A stretch of 64,000 nucleotides of DNA, taken from NCBI GenBank assembly GCA_002794775.1, contig NBAY01000013.1, positions 248,001 through 312,000 on the forward strand, in the 5' to 3' direction. Below the pieces are notes generated by a model. The model saw nothing but the letters and a program-made list of their open reading frames with translations, had not been told where the DNA came from and did no database searches. A program made the position numbers and the translations under genes. Positions 46,321 to 57,869 of the stretch are shown here, in pieces. This stretch comes from Porodaedalea pini (taxonomy: Eukaryota; Basidiomycota; Agaricomycetes; Hymenochaetales; Hymenochaetaceae). How positions within the stretch are numbered: position 1 is the first letter of the stretch; every line of letters begins with the position of its first letter.

Positions 46321-49300
46321 CTACCTTGCAGCCGATGGTTGTCGTGCTGATGTAGGCATTTTAAGAGGACCCATGCTTTTCTGCGAACCGATGCCCAACT
46401 TGTCCAGTACATTTTTTACGTCCCTCGGGCTCTCCCCGCTCAGCGCACGCGATCTTGGCCGACTCGCGCTCCAGACACTCGGCGGTACTGCGCTCTCCCC
46501 CGATGCACCTGAATGCGTGGCGCCGATACTCACGACGGAAGGGGCGCGTCCCTGTGACAGTGCGATACTGGACGCGCCGCCACGGCCTTCCAATGCATCA
46601 CGCAAGTCATTTACGCCGACTCCACGGTTTGATCGCGCCAGGCTTTGAAGAGAGAGATTGGATATGTGCATTAGTGCCGGTGAGATTTTGAGAAGAGGGT
46701 TGCCATGCTCCAGCCGTGATGAATCACCGTTCGAAGAGTTTTCGAAGGCTTATGGATATGAACTGAGTAAACAGTAAGTAACTTTTGGTACATTACTCAC
46801 AATTGTTCAGGGCATTATCGGGCGTCCATGGCGAGCCCAATCTTTTTATCACGCCGGCTTCATCGAGCCCCGTGGCGAACTGTACACTGGCATTTTTCGC
46901 TACTGCAAGGATAATTGCATCGTCTCCACACCATGAACTTTGTTCCTCGTCTTCTACGGTCATAGATGCCAAGGGCAGAGCTCTTTCTAAAGAGGGAAAT
47001 TCCGTTTCTGGAGGTGGGTAAGGAAACGACAGACTAAGTCTTGCCTGTGCATGCGAAAAGACAGGTCAAGACTGATTTGTTGTGTGAAGATAATAAGAAA
47101 AGACCAGATCAACTTACACTTTTAGTCAGTTCGCCCAGCTCAGGAATATCCCAAATCCTAGAAAGCGTTCGCCATTGTCGAGCGAGAACTTGTCTTACAG
47201 CAGCTCGGCGATGCTGAGGCGAACAATCCGATTCACACCAAGAGCGTAAAGTCAGCAGCATAGGAAGGCCGGTTACGATCGCTCGAGGTGCGGTCTGCTC
47301 GTGAACGACATCGAGAATGCTCAAGATGTGCGCGTAATCAGACAAACATGCGGAGCTTGCTCCTGGATCTAATTGAGGCCGAGAGAGTTGATTATTCGCA
47401 GCGTCTAACAAACGGCGAATTCTGTGCAGCTTCCGTGTCTGCATGGTTTGCCCCAGCGATTTTCGCCGCGAGGACTGCGATCCCTGAGACGCATCCCCAA
47501 ACTGTTCCTCCTGGTAGGTGGAGAATGACTGACCGGGAAGAGGTGTTGAAGGGGTGATATTTACGTGGACTGGTTCACGCTGCTGCTGCTGCTCTACTTC
47601 ATGCCCAGCGTCCGAGGAATGTGCCGGAGACGGCGGAGAGGACGGCGGAAGTCCGAGCTGCGGCGATGTAGCAAGCACATATAAAGTTGCCTGTAGGGCA
47701 TGAAGGAATCGACTCGTGGTACTATCGCCCATCCCAATTGACTTTATGCTACGAGCACGTTGGAAGGGTCCATCCTCTAATGTTTTGGTGGACTTCGAGC
47801 GGTTTACTCCTTCGGTCGCGATACGTGCTCCCATTTCAGGACGAATCTCTGACCTGAGATACAGTACGAGAACCCTAGCGTAATCCGACCGAACAGCAAA
47901 GCTCTCATCACAAAGGAGAGATAGAGTCTCCTGCCAGACATCAGGGGGAATCCTTGACCTCTGCGGTAGGGCTGCTCTAATTGAAGTGGCGTCGTCCGGG
48001 GCACTTGGGCTAGCAGTAACAGCGCGGTCTGTTTCAGAAATGATTGCGGGTGTCGCTCCGAGCTTGCCCTGTTCCTCATCAGCATGACCGTCTGTCGATA
48101 CGGCATGTTGGTGTAAGGGCTTCGTGCTTGATCTAATAAGCTGCCCTAGACATGCGATAAGACATCTTAAAGCCATAGCCCTTTCCTCGTCCGTTCTCCC
48201 AGAGGTCCGTCCCTTCCCATTGACTCCATTGCTTTCAATATGAGTAAGCCTCCCGATTATCTCGCACGCCAGGTCGTGTATCTGGTCTGCATAGTAAATG
48301 TGCGTCCCGAGGGAGCCAACACACCCCACAAGATCGGGAAGAAGGTCGTCATTGGGATTGATCGCAACTCTACGTAGAATTAATGCGGTAAGGTTCGAGC
48401 AAACGTCGGAAGTAGAGAGGTTGACAAGTGGTACGGGAGCCGTGAATGCAGCTTTTATCATCGCCGTCAGAGTTTTATGAAGGTCCGAAGGACGCGGATC
48501 CTCCTGAGCCTCCAGAAGCCTGTCTACCAACCGTGAGGCGACGGCAAAACGATACTGATACTGCGTCCACTCAATCGCCTTCTGCGTGACCCAGCAACAG
48601 TGATCAATGTGCTTCCAGCCATCATGTATCCCAAGACCATCTAAAGCAGCCTGCATGACATGGCCTACTTGTGAGCCATTTGATTGACTGAGAAGGCAAG
48701 CGAAGGCTTTAAGTGCAACATTAGCAACGTCCCCGTCTGTGGGACCTTCGTCTCCGTCGATGTGGACGTGTATAGAGGCTGCACGACGCTCCAGGAGTGG
48801 GCGTGAACGAAAGTCGGCGAGGAAAGTAGTCAAGGGAAGAGGATTTTTTCTATTGCTGTCCGATCTAGTATAATCAGTATAGCGATGAATATACGATTAA
48901 AATTACCAGGAAAAATGCACGTACTCGTGATCGAGGACTACTATGTCTACTTGCAGTATATTGATGAGTAAAGCTGGAACGATTGCGGATACTTGAGACT
49001 TGAATTGAGATGTGGAATTATATAGAGCCTCTGATGCCACTGCGCCTGTAAGAGCACCGAGGCCTATAAGGTGTGTTCTGCAATGTTGTCAGCATTAAGC
49101 ATGGTCGATGGAATGTTCTGCTTACCTGTTTCGATCTTCGATGTCATTGTTCTTAGCTTCGACTGAACACATGGATGCAAATCGGCGCATGGTTGACACA
49201 TAATCCCGCGTCAAGGCCTGATCTACTCCGAGCAATTGTCCATTGGTATAAGTAGCCCACGCAGCAAACTAGGAAAGTACATCAGCTACAGCTTGGGTGT

Positions 49301-49766
49301 GCGTCATTTTTGGCAACTGACGACACTCGCAACCTTCGCCGCAACCTCGAGGTCAAGGGAAAGTACCGCTAGTGTAGAATCCAATGCGGACATTAATGAT
49401 GTCGAAAGCATAGATAAATCTCGACGACATTCCTGAGTCAATGCCTTGAATATGTTCAGGGTAATTATAAGAGACCTTCACAGAATCATTGTAAGCCGCA
49501 GAAATTTTGAAAGCATATAAAAGGTCGACTCACGCCCGTGCCCTCATGTTTCCTGAGCTCGCCTTGCGAGCATCTGAGAGTGCTCTTTTCTCCAACTCAC
49601 CGCCGAGTTTTGTTATTTTACCAGGACGATTAGATGCATAGTACGTGAGCCGTGAAAGTTCCTGGGAGTTCGGTTTATATTCCGGACCAGAAGTCAGAAG
49701 AGCAGCAGACGGAGGGTAGCAAGCAGCAATGAGCTGGACGTGGTGCGGCGCGAGAGAGAACGGCAT
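46321..49766 (-). CDS. EFR3: EFR3, plasma-membrane anchor of the PI4-kinase (Stt4) complex
   Basis: Seven exons, 49766-49534, 49475-49322, 49268-49126, 49077-48925, 48864-47118, 47044-46801 and 46748-46321, give 1033 residues. The N-terminus (HHVQLIAACYPPSAALLTSG, YKPNSQELSRLTYYASNRPG) is the conserved Efr3 membrane-binding segment, with basic residues after it. HEAT-like helices follow for about 500 residues (IITLNIFKALTQECRRDL). A Ser/Gln-rich linker holds a short poly-Gln. The C-terminus (VNDLRDALEGRG; SPRDVKNVLDKLGIG) is the fungal Efr3 ending, reached through a 52-base last intron ending CATAAG. Efr3 recruits Ypp1 and Stt4 to make PI4P at the plasma membrane. Confidence 0.88.
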
Positions 49767-50113
49767 GGTTACAGGTAAGATAAATAACCTCAGCTGCTAT
49801 AGCTCTGAATGTACAAGACGAGGCAAAAATGCGGCAGCTGGCACGGACGATGACTTCAGGTTTACTCGCCTTTCGCTCTCCGGTGAGACGCAGTAGTCAC
49901 GTGAATGGCGCGCGTGTTCGCGGCGCGTCGGTAGGCGTGGCTTTGACTTCTTGCTTTGTTGTAAATTTCAATCCCTTCCTGCTTGTGCTTTACTCTGATG
50001 CATGGGTGTCCTTAAAAAATACACATCAGAATCGCGATACCGTCTCTGCTTAACCTAATTCGTGATACCTGTACTTGGGATTTCGTTTTCCACCGAATAC
50101 GTCCAGAGGAAGC
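49767..50113. other. Divergent region between EFR3 and the zinc-finger gene
   Basis: 347 bases that must serve both promoters. No gene or repeat is seen. Confidence 0.5.
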
Positions 50114-51608
50114 ATGTTGAAAAGGCAACTTTCTCGTGACCAACCGGAAGAGGTTGTAGAAGACTCGGAGCCAGAGAGGGAGGAGGCTCGAAAGCGTCGG
50201 AAGGAGGAAAGACGGAAGAGAAGGGACCAAAGGAACGCCGACAATAAGATTATCGAACTTACAGACTCTGATTCGCATGGCCCCACAAGTCGATATGATT
50301 TTGGCCAAGTAAACCCTACCGAAGGTACGCTTCCACCGTCGTTGCTGCTCTAATGCTTATACTCCCTCGTTCCAATAGGCCCGAGACGATCCGAAGTACC
50401 TGCAAATGCTAGTGCTTTGTCAAGCCCGACTTTCTCTAGAAATAACAGGAGCAGTCCGGATATTTTCGACATTGCTTTCGTGAGAGTCTTTGCAGACACT
50501 TCTCGAGTAGATTCCATAAAAGCGGATGCTATAACAGGCATAGCAGCCCACACAGTTGTCCCCGGGTCCCAATCATTGCAAAGCATAATCTTAACGGATA
50601 CCGAGGGTGACGCGAGCGGCAGTGAAGTGGAAGAGAGAACTGATAAAATGCGTACAAAACTTGGCCGATACTCTTTTTCTACGACTTCTCAAACCTCTTC
50701 GAGAGCAGGTCGTTCGTTCCGAGCTCTATCTACTGTTGCCGACGCGATAGACGTTGCTGAGGCTCCGAAGGGCGTACCGATGCATGTTAAAAGGTCTACT
50801 GGTCCAGTTGCATTCTATCTTGATTTCTCAGAAGGCCAGCTGCAGTCTATCTCGAAATGTGTCAGCTGCGACCTCAAATGGACCACTCGCAAAACCGTAG
50901 GACACAAGGTGGCACACATGCGAGCTTGCGCAAAGAAGACACGTCTTACCGAAGAAACCATAAAAGTCCTCATTTCACGAGAAGTGAAAATGGGTTCTCA
51001 GCAGGCTGCAAAAGTCAAGGCCATCAGGGAGCAAGTAGAAAAGCTACCTCCTAAGACCTTCTTAGAGCATATGGTCAATGATGGCGATGTTCAGCGGGCG
51101 GCAAAGCGTCAGAAGAAGGTCTCGAGTTCTGTCAGAGGCATTGTTGAGACACGGAATGATATACTTGACCGCGCCAAGTTGTTACTCAATCAGCCACCTT
51201 CGAGTCAGTTAACTCTTGACGATCGCATTACGATGCAGCCACCTATGTCTACGCAGGCGTTTGGGCCAAGCGGTCTGGGCACCCGGACAACGCTCCTCCC
51301 ATCCTGTTCAGACAGGGACGCCGAGTTTCCTTGTACACAGGCCCTTCCAGAAAGTGGCCATGCAGCTGCATTAGCGGATCCTCGATCTGGTTCACAGGCG
51401 CTTGAGTTGATTTCGGACCCACCTTCCGTTGATGCGTCATCCTCAACGCAGGTTTTCGGTACTTCTAGGTTATCTCTTATAACTCACACTGGCCCCTCTC
51501 TTCTAGGAGCTGATACCACTCTGGACACGGTGAGTTCGTACTACGGTACATTTTCTATTTATCTCAATGGACTTGCTCACTGACTTTTGTTCGCAGCACC
51601 TTTATTAG
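50114..51608 (+). CDS. Unknown nuclear-type protein with C2HC zinc-finger motif and SIM-like element
   Basis: Three exons, 50114-50324, 50379-51534 and 51597-51608, give 459 residues; the last exon adds only HLY before TAG. The N-terminus is highly charged (EEARKRRKEERRKRRDQRN) and then has IIELTDSDS, a SUMO-interacting-type motif. Near 245-275 a zinc-ligand set is visible: KCVSCDLKWTTRKTVGHKVA then H-x3-C, followed by a helix (LTEETIKVLISREV). A basic stretch (AAKRQKKVSSSVRG) lies further on. These elements suggest a DNA-repair or chromatin adaptor; I cannot name the family. The model probably lacks its true C-terminus: coding-like segments continue to about 52.1 kb. Confidence 0.6.
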
Positions 51609-52140
51609 AACCTTCGTACAATCCTCTCGGCCACAAAGAAGTATCGCATGTTTTAGGTAACACAGTGGTTATGACTGCGAAGGTGGTGGTGTTCTTGATG
51701 CAGCTTTGACGTTCAATCCCAAGGAGTGGAATGGCAACAACATGCGTGGCGATGGTTCTACCCAGTCACACCACATGCCTTGGATACACTCAAGGAACGC
51801 TTAGGGGTCGCCGTTCCGTTCGTTTCCTAGACACCCAAGCATAAATTGCCTGCTCAGGCACCTAGAAAGACAAACCTGAGGTCGGCAGCGACGAAAATGA
51901 CTCTTTAGATCGAAACAAAGAGAACACCAAGAACGTCAAGAAGCCGAGGATGAGGAGACCGAGGGAGGCCAACGACAAAATATGACTACCGACGAAAAAA
52001 TTGCGCAGGAGAGCCAATTGCAAAGAAGACGGCGCTAACAAATTCACCGCGAAAGCGAAAAACAAAACTAGCCAACGATCGGAGTTTGACGAGGGTCATG
52101 CGAAGCATGTCGTCAGTGATGAATAACTGTTTGATAAGCG
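51609..52140 (+). pseudogene. Coding-like remnant downstream of the zinc-finger gene
   Basis: Pieces of open frame with protein-like composition follow the predicted stop. One segment (about 51720-51830) reads EWQQHAWRWFYPVTPHALDT. Another (51871 to about 52125) reads KDKPEVGSDENDSLDRNK after a CCTAG acceptor and continues with LPTKKLRRRANCKEDGANK, interrupted by a single in-frame TGA at 51983. I could not join these to the upstream gene with consensus introns in one frame. They may be a decayed C-terminus, or exons of a model I failed to resolve. Confidence 0.4.
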
Positions 52141-52604
52141 TAAAGCTATGGTGCTCAAGGATGAAAAGCTTTACCTGTGAATTCTACGCTACGAGGCGTG
52201 TCCCATACTGTCCACTTCTCCATCGCAAACATCTCTGATATGTTGTCCTGCTTGCTCCTAGCCAATTCACTTTGACATATCCCTGTACATGACACAGAAG
52301 CAGGTCAGAGAGCACAATGTAAGGGCGCTCGCACTCATAATCAATTTGAGAGCCTTTCTAGACAAGCAGGTGTGACGATCACATGCAATATCTGGCAATA
52401 GTTGCAAGGGCGATCCATTATTACGGCAGTGAATCATGAGGTGGTCAGAACAGACGATAATTTTTTGTCGGTCTTCACGTCGAAGTTGCAGAGCATGTCC
52501 TTCGGAATTCTCTACTTTATTTATTCATAATCTACGACTTCTCTACGTCGTGACTCGTAACGGGTGAACAAAAAGGATAGGAGTTTTTAAAAGAGAGATC
52601 GTAA
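52141..52604. other. Intergenic sequence, no gene seen
   Basis: 464 bases between the remnant and the folylpolyglutamate synthase stop. No supported frame, RNA gene or repeat was found. Confidence 0.5.
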
Positions 52605-54640
52605 CTACAAAGCAATGTCGCTCAATCCTGCGACGTCTATGATGCCCCCAACGAGATGCAGACTACCAGCCACCAGGACATCGACAGATCTGTGTTCAAC
52701 ATCTTCCTCCTTGCCTCTGTCTTGCAAGCTTCGGATGAACTGGACCGTGTGCTCTATGGACTTTTCCACATGAATATTGTCCTTCGGGAAGTCTGGAAGA
52801 AGCGATGCCCACGCCCCTGCAAGCTCGCGCTGTACCTTGAGTGGGTCGACAGTTTCCTCTTGCACAACACGATTCGTCAAATCTAATCCTCGCAATCAGC
52901 TTCGAGCGATAGCTCAGATTCGCAAAGATACAGACCGCCTTTGAAAGCTCCGTCCGCATAGGTGACATTCGACGTGAAGATAACATGGTCAAAGAGGCGA
53001 TCCGGGTCCGAAGTGCCGTCTCCATGTAGCTGCAATTGTGCCTTCGCCTTCGTGAGCACCGTTGACAAAAATGAAGCACCATTGCGACCGCTTGTGCAAT
53101 TGAAGACAAGGACTCGCGCCGGTTTATTTCTATGCGACGGATATAAGTCTGCTATTTTTTTTCTACATTATAAATATATGGGACGCGCTTACAGGAGTTT
53201 TCTGAGTCCAGCGCTCGGGCTGAAGAACCACTGAGCACAGCATTCAAGGCTGTCCTTCGTGTGGGCGCCGTCGAGAAACCAAGTGGTACCCTCATATAAA
53301 GGGTCTACTACTGTCTGACAGCGTCCGGGCCACCGTGCATTCTCTAGCCCTTGAACAAATGCAGCAGATAGCGTCGCCGGAGATGACAATGAGGCCTTCG
53401 TGCGCAAGAACTCCTGTGCAAGGTGGATCGCAAGGTTGGCATTCTGATATTGATGGAGACCAGGAAGTCCTACAAGGAGAGAGAGATCAGACAATGGATC
53501 TTGTTATGAGACTGCTACTTACCGAGTTTCAAATCGGTCAGTCCAGGCGTTAGCGGGACAATTGTGAAGTTCGAAGCCTTACGATCGCGAGCTTGTTTCT
53601 CCAAAACCTCTAAGCCGTCCTCAGGCTGGTTTACAGTGAATGCGGGAACTCCTTCCTGAAAGGAAAATGTCATCAAGGTCAATTCATGTGCTCGCAGACG
53701 CAGCTTGGATAGAAATACCTTGAATATGCCGCCCTTCTGCCATGCTATCTCCCTTAACGTTTTACCAAGGACAAGAACATGATCAATCCCAAGAGCAGAA
53801 ACGCCTGTGACGACTGGCTTCGGGACGATATTCGTGCAATCGTAGGCTCCGCCGACACCAACTTCGAGAATCGTAGCGTCAACCTGATGAGTTGCTGTAA
53901 GCGCATAATGTAAAGAACGAAGAACGAACGATCACCTTCAGCTCCATGAAGGCGTGAAACGCGACTAAGGTCACCATTCTAAAATACATAGGTTTCGGAG
54001 GGGTGCTTTCATATTTCCTCTGCATATGCAGCTTAGACCCCAGATAAAAATGCATGAACTAGTCGATACATACCACATCATTCTTGTTCAATCTATCCCA
54101 GACTTCAAAAAAGTATTTGGCAAAATCTTCCTCCGCGATCGGCTTGCCGTTAATTCGTATGCGCTCGCGGACGGCGACAAGGTGAGGTGACGTGTAAAGG
54201 CCTTTCAAACCGAATGAGCTTCGATCCATACAATGAGTCTATTGGAACACACCAACTGTCCACTGGGGCATCGAATGGCGAAGTAACGAATCTATGAACG
54301 CGCAGGTTGATCCCTTTCCCTTGGTTCCAGTGACGTGCAGGACATTCAGCTTGTTGAGGTCCTGAGGCTACATGGACGTCAGTAATCCGTACTCGCTTCG
54401 TTACGAACAAGCTACCGTATACCCAATCCTGCCTAAATACTCCTCGGTATCATGCATGGCAAACTTCTCCATACGGCCGCCAGAAGCACGGTTGGCCTCG
54501 ATCATGGCCTGATTGGATTGAAGACCGTTCAAGCAGTCAATCGCATCCTTATAAGACCGGTTCGTCATACTGCATGACCTAGTCGTCAGAGCCGCCCAAG
54601 GTAATCGTGATGGACGTAGGCGAGCTTTGAAGCATAGCAT
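52605..54640 (-). CDS. MET7: Folylpolyglutamate synthase
   Basis: Nine exons, 54640-54416, 54367-54264, 54218-54074, 54019-53936, 53883-53719, 53655-53523, 53469-53193, 53129-52936 and 52882-52605, give 534 residues. The ATP loop is NVLHVTGTKGKGSTCAF, followed by GLYTSPHLVAVRERIRING, the Mur-ligase-like ILEVGVGGAYDCTNIV, GIDHVLVLGKTLREIAWQKG and the C-terminal domain with TTWFLDGAHTKDSLE and RVLVFNCTSGRNG. It adds glutamates to folates to retain them in the cell. The first 24 residues (MLCFKARLRPSRLPWAALTT...) look like a mitochondrial targeting peptide, and a second in-frame ATG at 54568 could give a cytosolic form. Donors CCCCA|GTGG and G|GTCTG are weak but keep the family frame. Confidence 0.93.
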
Positions 54641-54833
54641 ATAAATTTTGAGATCCGAAGAACTTGTTAATCAGCCAAACTGAGATAACGCCGGGAGTCC
54701 GGGGTCCTCTTATCTCGGTGCTATAAATTTCAGGATTTTTTTAATTTTTTTTTTGCATAAATAAGACCTAATTACAACTAAAAGCGAGAACAAGGCACAG
54801 AGTTCAATTGAGCGCGTCCACTATTGTCTGAAG

Positions 54834-55961
54834 TCATGCGAAATTTTGTCCATGAGAAACGTCCGCGTTGACGACACTGGAACGCTCGAATCGCCGTCGA
54901 GTCTCGCGCAATGTGCTTTTGGCAAGCTCCCAGATGCTAGGACCCCCTCTCGCTGCAGCAGACCATTGATTCTGAAGTCCGTGCAGGCCGTCGATTGGAA
55001 GTGCGTAGGCCTTACTATGGAGTCGATTCGCATCCGAAATGAGATTAACCGGATCATAGTATAAATAATGGGTAGAAACGTGGCTCCCTATGTTGAGTCG
55101 ACCGTCCATGGGAAAGAGAAATACAATCATCTGAATCTGTTCCGCTGACTTCAATAATCCCCACCCTCCTGTATTTTCGAAGATCTCTGACGAAGTAAGC
55201 TCGCTGTCTCCGTCGTTCACAGAGGTGCTCAGCATGAGAGGGAAAGCGGCATGCGTGAGTGATGTGAAGTGGTGAATTGGAACAGGGAGGCCGTTTCTAT
55301 GGAAGAACCCATATGTTGTAAAATGCGTGAGTTGGTTGAAGATTCGGACGCCTTCCTCAGCTCGTGCGTACTGCCCGTCCATGATTAAGGCTGGCGTCGA
55401 GTCCAGAAGGGTTAAATCCGACAAATGAAGATAAGGATAACGCCCGAACGCGACTGTCTCTGCATTCACGTCCGTCACGGAACGGAAATGTTCGGCTTTG
55501 TTCAGCAGGAAGTGTGACAAAGTTGTCCCTGTTATTGCGAGGCTCCGCACGTTCAAGCATAACTGAAGCATGAGACGTATGTAGATATGGTCCTCGAGGT
55601 TTGCGTAACGTTCTTGTGCGCCTAGAGGAATCAGCCATAGGTTTTGGACTAGGCGTGCCCGGTTCCGTGCGTATTGCGTGGGGCTCAACTCGGGAAGGTC
55701 GTTGAAACTAGAACGAAAAAGATCGATGACGGGTATGTTCCTCGGAAATGGCATCCTGACAAGGCCCAGTGCGATGACGAATTCCTTGAGCCGACGTGTA
55801 TCCGGAATGCTAACTGTGGAATAAAGTGCACCCTCGACGAGCTTGTTTGTCCACGATGACGTGAGGGCTAATGCACGAACACATTCAGAACTCCTGTAGG
55901 CGGCGAAAAGCAAAATCTCGACCACAATTTCGGAGGGAAGGCTGGAAAGATTCATGCTCAT
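54834..55961 (-). CDS. F-box-like protein
   Basis: A single exon of 375 residues, unusual here because most neighbours have introns. The start MSMNLSSLPSEIVVEILLFA, then ECVRALALTSSWTNKLVEGA, is the F-box pattern (LPxEI...L..S..W). The rest has alternating hydrophobic strands and helices (LCLNVRSLAITGTTLSHFLL; YPYLHLSDLTLLDSTPALI) like the leucine-rich or beta-rich substrate domains common in mushroom F-box families. It likely recruits a substrate to an SCF ubiquitin ligase through Skp1. These families expand fast and are poorly conserved, so no symbol is given. It is divergent from PEX2, with 174 bases between starts. Confidence 0.72.
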   Translation of the reverse strand: MSMNLSSLPSEIVVEILLFAAYRSSECVRALALTSSWTNKLVEGALYSTVSIPDTRRLKEFVIALGLVRMPFPRNIPVIDLFRSSFNDLPELSPTQYARNRARLVQNLWLIPLGAQERYANLEDHIYIRLMLQLCLNVRSLAITGTTLSHFLLNKAEHFRSVTDVNAETVAFGRYPYLHLSDLTLLDSTPALIMDGQYARAEEGVRIFNQLTHFTTYGFFHRNGLPVPIHHFTSLTHAAFPLMLSTSVNDGDSELTSSEIFENTGGWGLLKSAEQIQMIVFLFPMDGRLNIGSHVSTHYLYYDPVNLISDANRLHSKAYALPIDGLHGLQNQWSAAARGGPSIWELAKSTLRETRRRFERSSVVNADVSHGQNFA

Positions 55962-56135
55962 TGCGACAATGCAAGGCGCTCAAAGTGGTGAAGCACACTG
56001 GTCTGGCACGTTGCAGTCAAGTACCTAGTATTCGGGGTCTTCCAGGGTATTTTATCACGTGGAAGATCGACGGGGTCTGGCAGACTCGAACTTGAAGCGT
56101 TGAAAGTTCATCTACGTACTTAAAGTGCAGCAGCC

Positions 56136-57677
56136 ATGACTACCCGCTGGCAGCAAGCCTGGAACGAGGCAGAACCACGACTAAAGGAGTGGAAACCCTC
56201 TTGGTTTTCTTTGAATGTTCAGCCTCGAGTTCTTCGTGTGGGGCAGCTGGATGCAGAGCTACTTGATGAAGAGCTCGTCCAGACTTTGCAGGAGCCGTTA
56301 GCTAAAGCATTCGGCATCATTAATGTAGGTCAATACTTGTCCCTATACTATGGTCTACGACGGACTGACGTTAGGCAGCTTTCCGGTCGAAGCTGGAGCC
56401 TGAGTTGGCTCTAATCATCAAGCTCACGCTCTACAAGTTTTCAATGTGGGATTTGGGTGCAACATATGGCGCGAAGCTTCAGGACCTGCGGTACTACTGC
56501 AAGAACTCTCCTCCTTTGAAAAGTCTAGCACGTCAGTCTGCTTATGATTCTGCGTATAGTTTTGACCTCATCGTTCAATATGCTTAGCTTCTGGTTTGCC
56601 CAAGAGAACGCTGGCTTTGCACGCGTTATTGACTGTATTGGTGCCATATTTCCATACCCGAATCAGAAGCCATGCCCTCTCAAATGCATGGCCAGACACG
56701 CCCTCTTCTGACAAGAGGCGGAAAGCATGGAATCTCATGGGTAACCTCGAGTCTATGCATTCGGCCTCGGCCCTCCTTAGCTTTGTCGTCTTTTTATGGA
56801 ATGGGAGGTAACATAATCGTCGTTATTCACGATCCGGTCTGTTTAAGGACAGTTACTCTCTGCAGGTATCGTACCTTAGCAGATAGGCTTCTGTCGATGC
56901 GTCTGGTTCCTTCGCAAAGATTCACGAACCGGCAAGTGAGCTACGAGTTTATGAACCGTCAGATGGTTTGGCATGCCTTCACCGTAGGTCATGTCATCTT
57001 CTCATATACACGAGCATTTCAGTGAGACTTATGATTCCAATCAGGAATTTCTGCTCCTGCTTTTGCCTGTGTACAGCTCCAGAGCGTTCCGCAGGACTTA
57101 CAACCAGGTGAACTCGCGCGTTCGAAATTTCGACTGGAACTCGATCCTCCCCTCAAGCTCCGCATCAGGTTCACAGGATGCCCCTCTGAAGTCGGTGCAG
57201 AGGGGCAGGTTCTTCGGCCTTCCCTCGGACCAATGTGCCATATGCGCAGAGAACGCTTCGTTCGGACTTTCCTCGCTAACAAGCATCGGCGCCCCCACCG
57301 ATTCGAATCCCTTCAGTGCATATCTGGACATAGCATCCACCTTTGCCACAGGTAGTTTGGCACAGGAGGATGAAGTTGACTCCGGTACGGATGGCCCTCC
57401 ATCACATCCCATCACAACCCCGTACAGGGCATCCTGCGGGCATATCTATTGCTATGTCTGCCTTTCCGAGAGGCTGCTTCGCGCTGTTGATGATGGAGAT
57501 GATGGCTGGACTTGTCTGCGCTGTGCGGAGGTCGTGCATAGCTGCGAGCGTGTGAATGCGATTTGTGAGGACGACTCTGCGCGGACGAGCGATGGGTGGG
57601 CAAGCGAAGTGGATGAACTTGCGTCATTCGAAAGTGACATGGACATATCGTTGGGTAGCGAACTTGATCATTTTTAA
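56136..57677 (+). CDS. PEX2: Peroxisome biogenesis RING E3 ligase PEX2
   Basis: Five exons, 56136-56328, 56379-56531, 56588-56807, 56866-56983 and 57045-57677, give 438 residues. The Pex2/Pex12 membrane region includes LDEELVQTLQEPLAKAF, ALIIKLTLYKFSMWD and ALLSFVVFLWNGRYRTLADR with SYEFMNRQMVWHAFTEFL. The RING begins CAICAEN (290) and continues CGHIYCYVCLSERLL and WTCLRCAE. About 65 residues separate the first CxxC from CGH, a long Ser/Asp-rich loop for this family. The C-terminal tail is acidic. PEX2 acts with PEX10 and PEX12 to ubiquitinate the receptor PEX5 for its export. The first donor was set at 56328 because it restores the conserved FRSKLEPELALI. Confidence 0.92.
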
Positions 57678-57869
57678 TTCTACTCCTACCACGGTATATA
57701 TACAAGCGCGACAATGTAACTCAAAGCATGACGAGACTAGCATTATACGAGTGGTTGTGGTGTTATAGCAGGAAACAAAGCAAGATTATCGTGGTCTGAA
57801 CATTCAAGGCAGCAAGTCGGTAGGAGGCTAAGTAGACAAGAAGTATTTAAAATGGCGTTGTCATGCACT

